From Microbacterium lemovicicum (GTDB lineage: Bacteria > Actinomycetota > Actinomycetes > Actinomycetales > Microbacteriaceae), in assembly GCF_003991875.1 (NCBI RefSeq), contig NZ_CP031423.1:372001-436000 (forward strand): 64,000 nt of DNA, given 5' to 3'. The position numbers and the translations under genes were made by a program. The notes under the pieces are model-generated. The model did no database searches. It worked only from the letters and a program-made list of their open reading frames with translations, and was not told where the DNA came from. The stretch's first letter is position 1. Each line of letters starts with the position of its first letter. Shown here piece by piece: positions 27,144 through 36,664 of this stretch.

Positions 27144-28772
27144 ATGAACACAGCCATCACGTCCCAGGTCCCGCCTGCCGGCACCCGCCGTCAGGTGGCG
27201 GCGGTCGCCGCGACAGCACTCGCTGCCCTCGTTCTCGCCGGATGCTCGACCTCGTCGGGCGCCTCGACATCGTCGGCGCCGGGAGACCCGTCGGCCGGCG
27301 GAGACCTCGTGATCGGTACATATCTCGACCCGACGTGCATCGACAATCAGCAGATCGGGACGAATGCCTCGCTGAGCGTCTCGCGTCAGCTCACCGACTC
27401 CCTCACCGAGCAGGACCCTGAGAGCGGCGAGATCACCCCGTGGCTTGCCGAGTCCTGGGAGGTTAACGAGGACAGCTCGAGCTTCACCTTCGTCCTGCGC
27501 GACGACGTGACGTTCAGCGACGGGTCTCCCTTCACCGCAGAGGTCGTGAAGGAGAACATCGACGCGATCATCGCGCTGGGGGCGCAGGCTCCGGTGGCGG
27601 GACCGTACCTCGCCGGGCTGAAGGCGGTGACCGTCGTGGATGACACCACGGTTCAGATCGACTTCACCCAGCCGAACGCCCAATTCCTCCAGGCGACGTC
27701 GAACATAGCGATGGGAATGGTCTCCAGCGCCACGACGCAGTTGACCGCCGACGAGCGGTGCGCCGCTGGCGTCATCGGAAGCGGCCCATTCGTGCTGAAG
27801 AGCTATGCCGCCAATGACGCGACGGTGTTGGTCAAGCGCGAGGGGTACGACTGGGCGCCGACATCGGCGACCCACGAAGGCGACGCCTACCTCGACACGA
27901 TCACCTTCCAGGTGCTCCCCGAGAACAGCGTGCGAACCGGTGCACTGCTGTCGGGTCAGATCGATGCGATGGACAGCGTCCAGCAGCAGGACGAGGCCTC
28001 CGTCTCGAGCAACGGCTTCCATCTGTTGACCCGGGCGAACCCCGGCTTCGCCGTCTCGGTCATGTTCAATCTGAAGAGCGAGGCTGCGACCGACCCCGCC
28101 GTGCGCCGGGCGATGATGATGGGCGTCAACCGCGAGGACGTCCTGACCGTCCTCGGGCCGACCGGCGCGACGACCCCGGGCGTTCTGACGGACACCACGC
28201 CCGGATCCAAGGACTTCTCCGAGTACCTCGCGTACGACCCCGAGGGGGCGTCGGCGCTTCTGGAAGAGGCCGGCTGGGTGGAGAACGCAGACGGCATCCG
28301 AGAGAAGGACGGCGTCGCGCTGCAGTTCGATTTCCCCTATTTCTTCGACGGTCCCGTCGTCGAGCTTCTTCAGCAGCAGTATGCGGACATCGGAATCCGG
28401 CTCGACATCTCGCAGATCACGACGGCCGACTTCCTGACGGCCCTGCAGTCCGGGCAGTTCGACGCCACAGTGGGCAACTTGACGAGAGCCGATATCGACG
28501 TTCTGCGATCGACGCTCACGAGTGCGGGCGCCAATTGGTACGGGATGTCGGACGCAGGCCTGCAGTCGCTTCTCGAGGCGCAGGCCGGGCAGCCCGACCC
28601 CGCGGCGCGCGCGGTGACGGCGGACGAGATTCAGACCGCCGTGCTCGAGAACGCCTACGTGGTGCCGCTGCACGCACTCGCCGCCGCATATGCGGTACGT
28701 GACGGCGTCAACGACTTCGCCTTCGAAGCATCCACCCGTCTGAATCTGTACGACACCTGGGTCACTCCGTGA
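27144..28772 (+). CDS. Peptide/opine-type ABC transporter substrate-binding lipoprotein
   Basis: A 542-aa family-5 (DppA/OppA) solute-binding protein. The signal peptide ends in the lipobox ALVLAGCS, so Cys after cleavage is lipid-anchored on the outer membrane face, followed by a Ser-rich linker. The mature part has EQDPESGEITPWLAESWEVN and FVLRDDVTFSDGSPFTAEVV, the usual family-5 landmarks, and VRRAMMMGVNRED later. GGAGAG at 27133-27138 precedes ATG 27144. First gene of the plus-strand operon running to 35201; it should set substrate specificity. Ligand unknown; the amidohydrolases downstream favour a dipeptide, amide or cyclic amide. Confidence 0.92.
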   Translation: MNTAITSQVPPAGTRRQVAAVAATALAALVLAGCSTSSGASTSSAPGDPSAGGDLVIGTYLDPTCIDNQQIGTNASLSVSRQLTDSLTEQDPESGEITPWLAESWEVNEDSSSFTFVLRDDVTFSDGSPFTAEVVKENIDAIIALGAQAPVAGPYLAGLKAVTVVDDTTVQIDFTQPNAQFLQATSNIAMGMVSSATTQLTADERCAAGVIGSGPFVLKSYAANDATVLVKREGYDWAPTSATHEGDAYLDTITFQVLPENSVRTGALLSGQIDAMDSVQQQDEASVSSNGFHLLTRANPGFAVSVMFNLKSEAATDPAVRRAMMMGVNREDVLTVLGPTGATTPGVLTDTTPGSKDFSEYLAYDPEGASALLEEAGWVENADGIREKDGVALQFDFPYFFDGPVVELLQQQYADIGIRLDISQITTADFLTALQSGQFDATVGNLTRADIDVLRSTLTSAGANWYGMSDAGLQSLLEAQAGQPDPAARAVTADEIQTAVLENAYVVPLHALAAAYAVRDGVNDFAFEASTRLNLYDTWVTP

Positions 28773-28841
28773 CCCCTGCGGAGCGCCCTCCGAGGCCGCT
28801 TCGCAGATCCGATCGGCACATCAAACGAAAGGAGTTCCCCC

Positions 28842-29822
28842 GTGGGCAGATACCTCGCATCGCGCGTCGGGCAGGCGGTCGTCGTCGTCTGGGCCGCCTT
28901 CACCCTCGCGTTCGTGATCCTCTATGCGATGCCGTCGGATCCAGCGGAGATCATCGCCAGCGGCGGACTGCAGGGTGAGACCGGTTCGGAGGCCGGCGCA
29001 CAGCAGCTGGAACAGCTGCGCGCCGAGATGGGCCTCGACCAGCCGCTCGTGATCCAGTACGTCACGCGTCTCGTCGCCACGGCGAGCGGCAACTGGGGAG
29101 TGTCGTATCAGACGGGGGTACCGGTCACGGAGATGCTGGCGGTCGCGCTGCCCCCCACGATCGCCATCGCCCTGCTGGGACTGGGGATCGCTGTGATCGT
29201 CGGGATGGTGCTGGGTTTCGTCGCCACCTTCACGCGCTTCGGCCCTGTCCGTCAGCTCCTGTACTCGCTGCCGTCGATCGGAGCGAGTGTGCCCACATTC
29301 TGGTCCGCTCTGCTGCTCATCCAGCTTTTCTCGTTCGGACTCCGGCTGCTTCCGGCTTTCGGCAACGACGGATTCGCCTCGACGATCCTGCCTGCCGTGG
29401 CTCTGGCTATCCCGATCTCAGCGATGATCGCGCAGGTTTTCGGCAAGAGCCTGCGCAGTGTCATGGCCGAACCCTTCCTCGACACGGCTCGCGCCAAGGG
29501 AGCCTCGCGACTGCGATCGATGATCGGCCACGCCGTGCGTAATGCGCTTCTCCCTGTGCTCACCATCGTCGGCATGATCTTCGGCGCCCTGCTCAGCGGT
29601 GCCGTCGTCATCGAGACCGTCTTCGGACGACAGGGCTTCGGTCGGATGACCGTTGAGGCTGTGAACGCCCAGGACATCCCCGTGGTCATGGGCGTGGTCG
29701 TCTTCTCGGCACTCGTCTTCGTCGTCGCGACGCTCGTCGTCGACCTGATGTACCCCCTCCTCGATCCGCGCATCCGCCAGGGACTGCGTCCCGCGCGGAC
29801 GCTTACCGCAAAGGCGGTCTGA
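28842..29822 (+). CDS. ABC transporter permease (DppB type)
   Basis: A 326-aa inner-membrane subunit with six helices. RYLASRVGQAVVVVWAAFTL is the first helix typical of DppB/OppB, and the EAA loop is EPFLDTARAKGASRLRSMIG with HAVRNALLPVLTIVG after it. The GTG at 28842 is set by AAAGGAG at 28828-28834. It follows the binding-protein gene after 69 nt and abuts the second permease (one base between stop and start), forming the transport channel together with it. Confidence 0.93.
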   Translation: MGRYLASRVGQAVVVVWAAFTLAFVILYAMPSDPAEIIASGGLQGETGSEAGAQQLEQLRAEMGLDQPLVIQYVTRLVATASGNWGVSYQTGVPVTEMLAVALPPTIAIALLGLGIAVIVGMVLGFVATFTRFGPVRQLLYSLPSIGASVPTFWSALLLIQLFSFGLRLLPAFGNDGFASTILPAVALAIPISAMIAQVFGKSLRSVMAEPFLDTARAKGASRLRSMIGHAVRNALLPVLTIVGMIFGALLSGAVVIETVFGRQGFGRMTVEAVNAQDIPVVMGVVVFSALVFVVATLVVDLMYPLLDPRIRQGLRPARTLTAKAV

Positions 29823-29823
29823 C

Positions 29824-30729
29824 ATGGCAACGACCCTCCTCCGTCCGGCGGCCGTCCAGCCGTCGCTGAACACCATCGAGCTGAGCGTCCGAGCCGAGGA
29901 GCCGACTGCTCTGCGGCGCGCAGCGCGATGGGCGGTCCGCCAGCCGGGTCTCCTCGTCGCGGTGCTCTTGCTGCTGCTCGTGTCCGCCTGGGTGATCGTC
30001 CCTCAGCTGTTCACGACGGTCGATCCACTGACCGGCACCGTGGCCGACCGGCTGCTGCCGCCGTCCGCGCAGCACATCTTCGGCACCGACGCCCTCGGGC
30101 GAGACATGTACGCGCGTGTGGTCAACGGTGCAGTCCACTCCGTGCAGGCCATCCTCATCGCGGTCGGAGTGGCTCTGGTCGTCGGTTCTCTGCTCGGCCT
30201 GGCAGCCGGGTTCTTCGGAAGATGGGTCGACGACGTGCTGATGCGCGTCGTCGACGTGGTGCTCGCCATCCCGAGTCTTCTGCTGTCGATGGCGTTGATC
30301 ACGATCCTCGGCTACGGGCTCGTCAACGTGGCGATCGCCGTCGGGCTGGCGAGTGTCGCCAACTTCGCCCGCCTCATGCGGGCCGATGTCCTGAAGGTGC
30401 GCACCTCGCTGTACGTCGAGGCGGCCCGGGCGGCGGGGTGCCGCTGGTGGACGATCCTCTTCCGTCACGTCCTGCCCAACTCGGCCGGGTCGGTCGTGGC
30501 GGTCGCTGCGCTGGAGTTCGGTACCGCAGTGCTCGCCGTCTCCGCGCTCAGCTTCCTCGGCTTCGGCGCACCCGCGCCGACGCCCGAATGGGGTCGACTC
30601 GTCTCCGAGGGCCGCGACTTCATCGCGACGGCCTGGTGGATGGTGACCTTCCCCGGACTGATCATCACACTGCTCGTCCTGGCGGCCAACCGCGTCGCCC
30701 GAGCTCTCGAGAAGGGCGGTCGTCAGTGA
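29824..30729 (+). CDS. ABC transporter permease (DppC type)
   Basis: A 301-aa permease. After a short cytosolic N-terminus comes the first helix (LLVAVLLLLLVSAWVIVPQL), the periplasm-side motif HIFGTDALGRDMYARVV that marks DppC/OppC proteins, and the EAA loop YVEAARAAGCRWWTILFRHV. It pairs with the DppB-type subunit encoded just upstream. Its stop codon overlaps the start of the ATPase gene (GTGA), so translation is coupled. Confidence 0.93.
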   Translation: MATTLLRPAAVQPSLNTIELSVRAEEPTALRRAARWAVRQPGLLVAVLLLLLVSAWVIVPQLFTTVDPLTGTVADRLLPPSAQHIFGTDALGRDMYARVVNGAVHSVQAILIAVGVALVVGSLLGLAAGFFGRWVDDVLMRVVDVVLAIPSLLLSMALITILGYGLVNVAIAVGLASVANFARLMRADVLKVRTSLYVEAARAAGCRWWTILFRHVLPNSAGSVVAVAALEFGTAVLAVSALSFLGFGAPAPTPEWGRLVSEGRDFIATAWWMVTFPGLIITLLVLAANRVARALEKGGRQ

Positions 30730-32345
30730 CCGGGTCACCGTTGCTCAGCGTTCGTGATCTGCGGATCTCCTACACATCCCGCGGTATCACGCGCGAAGCC
30801 GTCCATGGGGTCTCCCTGGACATCGAGCCCGGGGAGGTCGTCGCGATCGTGGGAGAGTCGGGGTCGGGCAAGACCACCGTGGCGCAGTCCCTCATCGGCA
30901 TGCTCGCGCACAACGGGGCGATCACAGCAGGCTCGATCCGCTTCGACGACCTGGATGTCGCCTCTTTCCGGGATCGCGCGTGGCGGGCTCTGCGGGGTGA
31001 GGCCATCGGACTCGTGCCCCAGGACCCGACCGTCTCGCTCAACCCCGTGATGAAGATCGGGCGTCAGGTCGCCGAGCCACTCCGAATTCACCGAGGGCTT
31101 TCCGCAGCAGACGCCGCTGAGGCGGCCGTCCGGATCCTGGAAGAGGCGGGTCTGAGCGATCCCGCGCAGCGCGCGGAGCAGTATCCGCATCAGCTCTCCG
31201 GTGGCATGCGCCAGAGGGTGCTCATCGGGATGGCTCTGGCCTGCACCCCCCGACTCATCATCGCCGACGAGCCCACCAGCGCGCTCGATGTCACGGTGCA
31301 ACGACAGATCCTCGATCACATCGACACGATGATCGCTGTCCACCACACGGCGATGCTCCTCATCACCCATGATCTGGCGGTCGCTGCCGACCGTGCTCAG
31401 CGCATCATCGTGATGTGCCAGGGGGAGATCGTGGAGGAGGGGCCGTCATCCGAGATCCTGTCTGCGCCGCAGCATCCTTATACGCGCAAGCTGCTGGCCG
31501 CGGCGCCGAGTCTCGCGACGCCGTCCGTCAGATCGGCCCCGCCGAGGCTGCCCGAGGAGGGCGCTGACGATCGCGTCGTCCGCGTCGAGCATGTCACCAA
31601 GGTGTTCGCGCTGCCCTCCGGAGGATCTCTCACGGCAGTCGACGACGTGTCGCTGTCCATCCGCAGGGGCGAGACGCTGGGACTCGTGGGGGAGTCCGGG
31701 TCGGGTAAGTCGACGCTGGCGCGGATCGTGCTTCAGCTGGAGAAGCAGAGTGCGGGGGATGTGTTCATCGACGGGGTGGCCATGAGCGGTCTGCGGTCGG
31801 GGGAGCTTCGCTCGCTGCGCCGCCGGATGCAGGTGGTCTATCAGAATCCGTACGCCTCGCTCGACCCGCGCTACACCGTCGCGTCGATCATCGAGGAGCC
31901 TCTGCGTGCGTTCCGGGTGGGCACGAAGCGACAGCAGCGCGCACGCACGCTCGAGCTGTTGGATCGTGTGTCCCTCCCTGCTGCCACTGCCGGCAGGCGG
32001 GCGGAGGAACTGTCCGGGGGCATGCGTCAGCGCGTCGCCATCGCTCGCGCACTCGCGCTCTCCCCGGAGCTGCTGGTCTGCGATGAGCCCACGAGCGCCC
32101 TGGACGTCTCCGTGCAGGCTCAGGTGCTGGAGCTCCTCACGGAGTTGCAGCACGACCTGGGAGTCACCATCCTCTTCATCTCGCACGACCTCGCTGTCGT
32201 CCGTCAGCTCTCGCACCGCGTCGCCGTGATGCAGTTCGGCGTCCTGCGGGAGATCGGTGACGTCGAGCAGGTGTTCACCGCTCCGAGTGACCCGTACACC
32301 CGCCAGCTGCTCGCAGCCATCCCCGGAAGGAGCGTCCACGCATGA
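30726..32345 (+). CDS. Fused dual ABC ATPase (DppD-DppF type)
   Basis: A 539-aa protein holding two complete nucleotide-binding domains, equivalent to DppD and DppF joined. Domain 1 (~5-255): Walker [10 protein letters not shown], signature [12 protein letters not shown], Walker [13 protein letters not shown]. Domain 2 (~280-530): Walker [37 protein letters not shown]. Both end with the oligopeptide-transporter extension ([24 protein letters not shown]). It powers the permease pair encoded upstream. The start is GTG 30726, overlapping the permease stop; its own stop overlaps the amidohydrolase start (ATGA). Confidence 0.94.
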   Translation: MTGSPLLSVRDLRISYTSRGITREAVHGVSLDIEPGEVVAIVGESGSGKTTVAQSLIGMLAHNGAITAGSIRFDDLDVASFRDRAWRALRGEAIGLVPQDPTVSLNPVMKIGRQVAEPLRIHRGLSAADAAEAAVRILEEAGLSDPAQRAEQYPHQLSGGMRQRVLIGMALACTPRLIIADEPTSALDVTVQRQILDHIDTMIAVHHTAMLLITHDLAVAADRAQRIIVMCQGEIVEEGPSSEILSAPQHPYTRKLLAAAPSLATPSVRSAPPRLPEEGADDRVVRVEHVTKVFALPSGGSLTAVDDVSLSIRRGETLGLVGESGSGKSTLARIVLQLEKQSAGDVFIDGVAMSGLRSGELRSLRRRMQVVYQNPYASLDPRYTVASIIEEPLRAFRVGTKRQQRARTLELLDRVSLPAATAGRRAEELSGGMRQRVAIARALALSPELLVCDEPTSALDVSVQAQVLELLTELQHDLGVTILFISHDLAVVRQLSHRVAVMQFGVLREIGDVEQVFTAPSDPYTRQLLAAIPGRSVHA

Positions 32346-33595
32346 GTGACGCGCAGATCTTCACCGCGGACGCCGTCTGGTGCGGCGTCGCCGGCTCACG
32401 GATACCCGACGGTGCCGTTGTCGTCTCGGCGAACGCGATCGCCTGGGTCGGACCCCGCAGCGAGCTTCCGGAGCAGCATCGGAACGCCCCCTCCCAGCAC
32501 TTCCCCGGGGGCACGCTCCTGCCGGGCCTCGTCGAGTCACACGCTCATCTCTCCTACGACGGGCGGGAGGGGACGAAGGCCCGATCGTTCGCCCGCTCGG
32601 CCCCCAACCTCGTCGCCGTGATGATCGCCTCCGCCCGCGAGCTGCTCAGCGTCGGAGTGACGACCGTGCGCGATCTCGGCGCACGCGACAACCTGAGCAT
32701 CGAGGTGCGGGAAGCCGTCGACGAGGGCCTGGTACGCGGGCCCAGGATCCTCGTCGCGGGTGCTCAGATCACCACTACGGGCGGCCACACCTGGCAGAAC
32801 CACGGTCGCGCGGACTCCCCGGACGACGTCCGGAAGCTGGTGCGCTCCCACCACAAGTCAGGTGTGGATCTGATCAAGGTGAATGCGACCGGGGGCTTCA
32901 TGACGGCGAGGAGCATGCCGTGGCGGGCGCAGTTCTCGGACGAGGAGATGACGGCCATCGTCGAAGAGACACATCGCCTCGGCAAGAAGGTCGCCGCGCA
33001 CGCCCATGGCGTCGAAGGCATCGAGCGGGCGGTCGCTGCCGGCGTCGACACGATCGAGCACTGCACCTTCGTCGCCGAAGGCGGTGTCGTCGCCCCGGAT
33101 CTAGCGCTCATCGACGAGATCGCCGCGCGCGGCATCCATGTCTGCGCCACGGCCACGTGGAACCTTCCGGCCATGATGCGCCGCAACCCGGACTTCCGTC
33201 CGCCGGTGCGGCTCATGCACGAGCGGGGCGTCAAGCTCATCGCCGGAAATGATTCCGGTATCGACGGGGTGCCGCACGCCGACTACGTCGGTGGGCTGGA
33301 GACGTCGGTCATCCTCGGTATCCCGATCGAGGACGTCCTGGTGGGCGCGACCTCGCGCGCGGCCGAGGCGCTCGGCCTGACGGGAGGCGTCGGCGAGCTC
33401 GCCCCGGGCGCCCCCGCGGATATCATCGCGGTCCGGGGCGACCCGCTGGACGACGTGTCCGCTCTCAGGGATCTCCTCATGGTGATGGCGCGCGGCCGAA
33501 CCTTCGCCCCGGACGAGGTCCACGTGGACCGGACCGACCCGGAGTACGCCGAGGCGCTCCGTCGTCAGCGCGCGAGTGAAGGAGTGGCAGCGTGA
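32342..33595 (+). CDS. Metal-dependent amidohydrolase (imidazolonepropionase/prolidase-like), copy 1
   Basis: A 417-aa amidohydrolase-superfamily enzyme. Metal-site motifs: HAH in LVESHAHLSYDG, the likely carboxylated Lys in VDLIKVNATGG, His residues in AAHAHGVEGIERAV and DTIEHCTF, and the late Asp in AGNDSGIDG. This set matches the group that includes imidazolonepropionase-like and Xaa-Pro dipeptidase-like hydrolases, which cut C-N bonds. It starts by overlapping the ATPase stop and ends by overlapping the second amidohydrolase, so the substrate is probably what the importer brings in. Confidence 0.88.
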   Translation: MSDAQIFTADAVWCGVAGSRIPDGAVVVSANAIAWVGPRSELPEQHRNAPSQHFPGGTLLPGLVESHAHLSYDGREGTKARSFARSAPNLVAVMIASARELLSVGVTTVRDLGARDNLSIEVREAVDEGLVRGPRILVAGAQITTTGGHTWQNHGRADSPDDVRKLVRSHHKSGVDLIKVNATGGFMTARSMPWRAQFSDEEMTAIVEETHRLGKKVAAHAHGVEGIERAVAAGVDTIEHCTFVAEGGVVAPDLALIDEIAARGIHVCATATWNLPAMMRRNPDFRPPVRLMHERGVKLIAGNDSGIDGVPHADYVGGLETSVILGIPIEDVLVGATSRAAEALGLTGGVGELAPGAPADIIAVRGDPLDDVSALRDLLMVMARGRTFAPDEVHVDRTDPEYAEALRRQRASEGVAA

Positions 33596-34839
33596 AGCTG
33601 TACACCGCCGACCGGCTGCGCACGCACGATGCACTCGGCACCATCGACGCGGGCGGCATCGTCGTCGACGACGAAGGGCTGATCTCGTGGGTGGGCCCTG
33701 CGGCCGACCTGCCGGTCGCCTATTCCGACCTGGCCTCGCATCACCTCGCCGGCACACTCATGCCGGGTCTGATCGACACGCACGTCCATCTGGGATTCGA
33801 CGGTGGTCCGGCGCCGGTCGCCCGCATGATGGCGGAGTCGGATGCCGACCAGCTCGTCCTGATGCTCCACAGCGCCCGTGAACTGCTCAGCGCCGGAGTC
33901 ACGACGGCCCGCGACCTGGGCGCCCGCGGCTACCTGGACGTCGTGGTGCGGGACGCCATCGCCCGGGGGGACGCCCGGGGGCCGCGCATCATCGCCTCGG
34001 GCTCCCCGCTGACGCCGACTGGCGGGCACTGCTGGTTCATGGGCGGAGAAGCCGACGGCGGCTTCGAGCTGCGCACGGCCGTGCGCAGGCACCACGAGCA
34101 CGGCGTGGACTCGATCAAGATCATGTCCACCGGGGGATTCATGACGAAGGGCAGCGCGCCCTGGTTCGCCCAGTACTCCGAGAAGGAGCTCGCCCTCGCG
34201 GTGAGCGATGCGCACCGCCTCGGCAAGAAAGCCGTCGCTCACGCGCACGGCATCGAAGGCATCCGGCACGCCGTGCGCGGCGGCATCGACGCGCTGGAGC
34301 ACTGCTCCTTCGTGACAGCGGACGGTTCGTTCGGATTCGACGCCGGGCTCGCCGACGAGATCGCTGCAGCGGGCGTATACGTCTCCTTCACACTCAACGT
34401 GCTCGCGTGGAGGATGATCAACCAGGGCTCGGGCGGCTTCGTGGATCATTTCGCCATGGTGGTGCGTGAGCTTCGCGCGCGAGGTGTGCGCATCGTGACG
34501 GGTACGGACGCCGGAATCGACAACGCTCCCCACTACGCCTACGCCGCGGGGCTCGAGGTCCTCGAAGCGGTGGGGATCCCCCGCGGAGAGGTCCTGCACG
34601 CGGCGACGGCGATCGCTGCTGAATCCATGGGCATAGAGGACGAGGTGGGCCGTCTGCGGGAGGGCATGTCGGCGGACATCATCGGAGTCACCGGCGACCC
34701 GGAGAAGGACCTGACCTGCCTGCGCAGCCCCGCCCTCGTCGTCGCCCGGGGAGCCGAGTTCTCCGCCGACAGCTACGCCGACTTCTCCGACATGCCCGAG
34801 CCGGAGTCGGCCACCGCCGGCTTCCCGCACGATCACTGA
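33592..34839 (+). CDS. Metal-dependent amidohydrolase, copy 2
   Basis: A 415-aa paralogue of the preceding gene, with the same metal-site plan: DTHVHLGFDG, VDSIKIMSTGGFMTKG, VAHAHGIEGIRHAV, ALEHCSF, VTGTDAGIDNAP. The strong parallel (both have TTGGHxW, GGFMT and HGxEGI) indicates tandem duplication followed by divergence. GTG 33592 overlaps the stop of copy 1. Two related enzymes in one operon suggest either two stereo- or size-variants of a substrate or consecutive hydrolysis steps. Confidence 0.88.
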   Translation: MKLYTADRLRTHDALGTIDAGGIVVDDEGLISWVGPAADLPVAYSDLASHHLAGTLMPGLIDTHVHLGFDGGPAPVARMMAESDADQLVLMLHSARELLSAGVTTARDLGARGYLDVVVRDAIARGDARGPRIIASGSPLTPTGGHCWFMGGEADGGFELRTAVRRHHEHGVDSIKIMSTGGFMTKGSAPWFAQYSEKELALAVSDAHRLGKKAVAHAHGIEGIRHAVRGGIDALEHCSFVTADGSFGFDAGLADEIAAAGVYVSFTLNVLAWRMINQGSGGFVDHFAMVVRELRARGVRIVTGTDAGIDNAPHYAYAAGLEVLEAVGIPRGEVLHAATAIAAESMGIEDEVGRLREGMSADIIGVTGDPEKDLTCLRSPALVVARGAEFSADSYADFSDMPEPESATAGFPHDH

Positions 34840-34880
34840 CCGCGATCGTCTACCACGACCACAGAACGGAATCCCCAACG

Positions 34881-35201
34881 ATGACCGAGCACAACCACCC
34901 GGCCCCTCTCGGCCCGCTAGCAGGAACGATGGGCGAGGCCTTCGCTGCCTTCGACGATGCCGTCTTCAACGGCCCGGGAGAGATCCCGCGCAAGTACCGG
35001 GAGATCATCGCCCTTGCTGTGGCCCTCACGACCCAGTGCGATGCCTGCCTGAAGGGGCATGCGCGCGCAGCCGTCGTCCACGGTGCGACCGAGGAAGAGC
35101 TCGCGGAGACGACCTACATCACCGCCGCGCTGCGCGCGGGAGGTGGCATCGTTCACGGGATGAAGGCGCTTGCCGCCACGCAGCGGACCGCTGCCGGCTG
35201 A
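34881..35201 (+). CDS. AhpD/carboxymuconolactone decarboxylase-like protein
   Basis: A 106-aa all-helical protein of the AhpD-like fold. The redox motif CDAC sits in TTQCDACLKGHARAAVVHGATEEEL, with the conserved downstream His and Glu. Small members of this family act as peroxidase-type disulfide reductases or as decarboxylases; the CxxC favours the first. It closes the importer-amidohydrolase operon, 41 nt after the second amidohydrolase, and is followed by a hairpin. Confidence 0.85.
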   Translation: MTEHNHPAPLGPLAGTMGEAFAAFDDAVFNGPGEIPRKYREIIALAVALTTQCDACLKGHARAAVVHGATEEELAETTYITAALRAGGGIVHGMKALAATQRTAAG

Positions 35202-35288
35202 ATTCCCCCTGCTGTCGAGGCTTCAGGTCGTGCGCGCGCCCGAGCGGCCGGAGACCTCGCGCGAGAAGCCGGACCGGCCGGAAACGAC

Positions 35289-35318
35289 GAACACGACCGC
35301 CCGAGGGCGATCGTGTTC
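35289..35318. terminator. Hairpin terminator candidate at convergent junction
   Basis: GAACACGACCGCCC (35289-35302) pairs with GGGCGATCGTGTTC (35305-35318), 13 of 14 positions plus one wobble-type mismatch, with a 2-nt centre. It lies between the AhpD-like gene and the convergent hexapeptide-repeat gene and could end both transcripts. No T-run follows. Confidence 0.6.
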
Positions 35319-35342
35319 CGGGAAGCCGCCGCAGCGGCGGGC

Positions 35343-35750
35343 TCACGCGGCCAGGCGCAGGCCCTTGCGGTCGGTTGCGACGCGCTCGTTGTCGGCGATG
35401 GTCTCGTCGTCTCCGATCAGCGAGCCCACGGCGATCCGCGCACCCATGCCGACCTGCGTACGCACTCCGATCTTCGCGCCGGCGCCGATCGCCGCGCCCG
35501 AGCAGATGTGCGCGTGCGGTGCGATGTCGGCGTTCTGGCCGATGACGGCATCCGACTCGACCCAGACGCCGCGGCCGACGTGTGCACCGGCGGCGATGAG
35601 CACGCCGGGTTCGACGTATGCCCCTGATTCGACGATCGCGCTCGGGTGCACCTTGGCGCCGTGCGCGATCAGTCCACGACCGTTGATGTGCTTGCGATAG
35701 CGAAGCATCTCGCCGCGGTCGTTCTCGATGTCGATGTAGTTCTTGCCCAC
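35343..35750 (-). CDS. Left-handed beta-helix (hexapeptide repeat) protein
   Basis: A 135-aa protein whose body is a run of hexapeptide turns (KVHPSAIVESGAYVEPGVLI, then AAGAHVGRGVWVESDAVIG, ADIAPHAHICSGAAIGAGAKIG). It ends in a non-repeat tail (ETIADNERVATDRKGLRLAA). This fold is typical of acyltransferases and gamma-carbonic anhydrase relatives; no catalytic His-loop can be assigned with confidence, so activity is open. The start GTG 35750 is preceded by GGAGGGG. It is the last gene of the minus-strand group that includes nei and lhr, after a 125-nt gap. Confidence 0.75.
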   Translation of the reverse strand: MGKNYIDIENDRGEMLRYRKHINGRGLIAHGAKVHPSAIVESGAYVEPGVLIAAGAHVGRGVWVESDAVIGQNADIAPHAHICSGAAIGAGAKIGVRTQVGMGARIAVGSLIGDDETIADNERVATDRKGLRLAA

Positions 35751-35875
35751 GATCCCCTCCGTCAGGTGTCCTTGCACCCGCAATGGAGAAAACCAAGCGG
35801 TGTGGCGGAACATTCCCGTGCATCGACTATTCGACGCCGTGGGCCCAGAGGATTGCGCGGGGTTGACGGATCGCC

Positions 35876-36649
35876 TCAGGTCTGGCAGACGGGGCACCAG
35901 AAGACGTTCCGCTCGCTCGTCGGACCGGCTCCGAGCGATCCTGTGCGCACGATCGTCCCGCACCGCCGGCAGGCTTTGCCATCGCGTCCGTAGACCCACG
36001 TGCTGCGCCCGGGGCGGGCGTCGCCGGTGAAGGTGCGACCGCGTCGGCCGACGTTGGCGCGGATCATCCGCGCTCCGAGATCCATCACCGCCGCGGCATC
36101 CGTCTCCGTCGCCGGCGTCGTCGGCAGGATGCCGCGGACGAAGAGGATCTCGTTCACGAACTCGTTGCCGAACCCCGCGACGTTGCGCTGGTCCAGCAGC
36201 GCGACGTGGACGGCTCTCGCATCGGCGCTGAGTCGGCGGGCGGCCTCGGCCGGGTCCCAGTCCTCCGCGAGCGGATCGGGGCCGAGGTGGCCGACGATGC
36301 GGTCCTCCTCGCTCGTGGGCAGCACCTCGACCATCGCGAGGTCGAACCCGACCGTGTCGACGTCGGAGGTGCCCACGATGGCGCGGGCCTTGAACGACGG
36401 CGCCCGCCAGCTGCTGCCGCGGCGGTAGACGTGCCAGGCGCCCTCCATCTTCAGGTGGGAGTGCAGGGTGTAGCCGCCGATGCGCTCGAGGAGGTGCTTG
36501 CCGCGCGGCACGACCTCGTGAATCGTCTCGCCGCGGAGGTCGGCGGTGGCGCTGCCCGGAACGCGGATGTCGAAGCGCTCGACGACCTTGCCCGCCAGCG
36601 CCTCGTTCAGGCGCTGGGCGGTGCGGAAGACGGTGTCGCCCTCGGGCAT
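35876..36649 (-). CDS. nei: Fpg/Nei-family DNA glycosylase (endonuclease VIII-like)
   Basis: A 257-aa base-excision repair enzyme that removes oxidised bases and nicks the abasic site. The N-terminus PEGDTVFRTAQRLNEALAG carries Pro2 (nucleophile) and Glu3, as in Nei rather than Fpg (PELPEV). The helix-two-turn-helix is LLDQRNVAGFGNEFVNEILF, and the zinc finger is formed by CRRC (in GKACRRCGTIV) and CPVC at the C-terminus. The order lhr then nei on one strand also occurs in mycobacteria (established knowledge), supporting a joint repair role. Confidence 0.93.
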   Translation of the reverse strand: MPEGDTVFRTAQRLNEALAGKVVERFDIRVPGSATADLRGETIHEVVPRGKHLLERIGGYTLHSHLKMEGAWHVYRRGSSWRAPSFKARAIVGTSDVDTVGFDLAMVEVLPTSEEDRIVGHLGPDPLAEDWDPAEAARRLSADARAVHVALLDQRNVAGFGNEFVNEILFVRGILPTTPATETDAAAVMDLGARMIRANVGRRGRTFTGDARPGRSTWVYGRDGKACRRCGTIVRTGSLGAGPTSERNVFWCPVCQT

Positions 36650-36664
36650 GCTCGCTCCTCCCGC

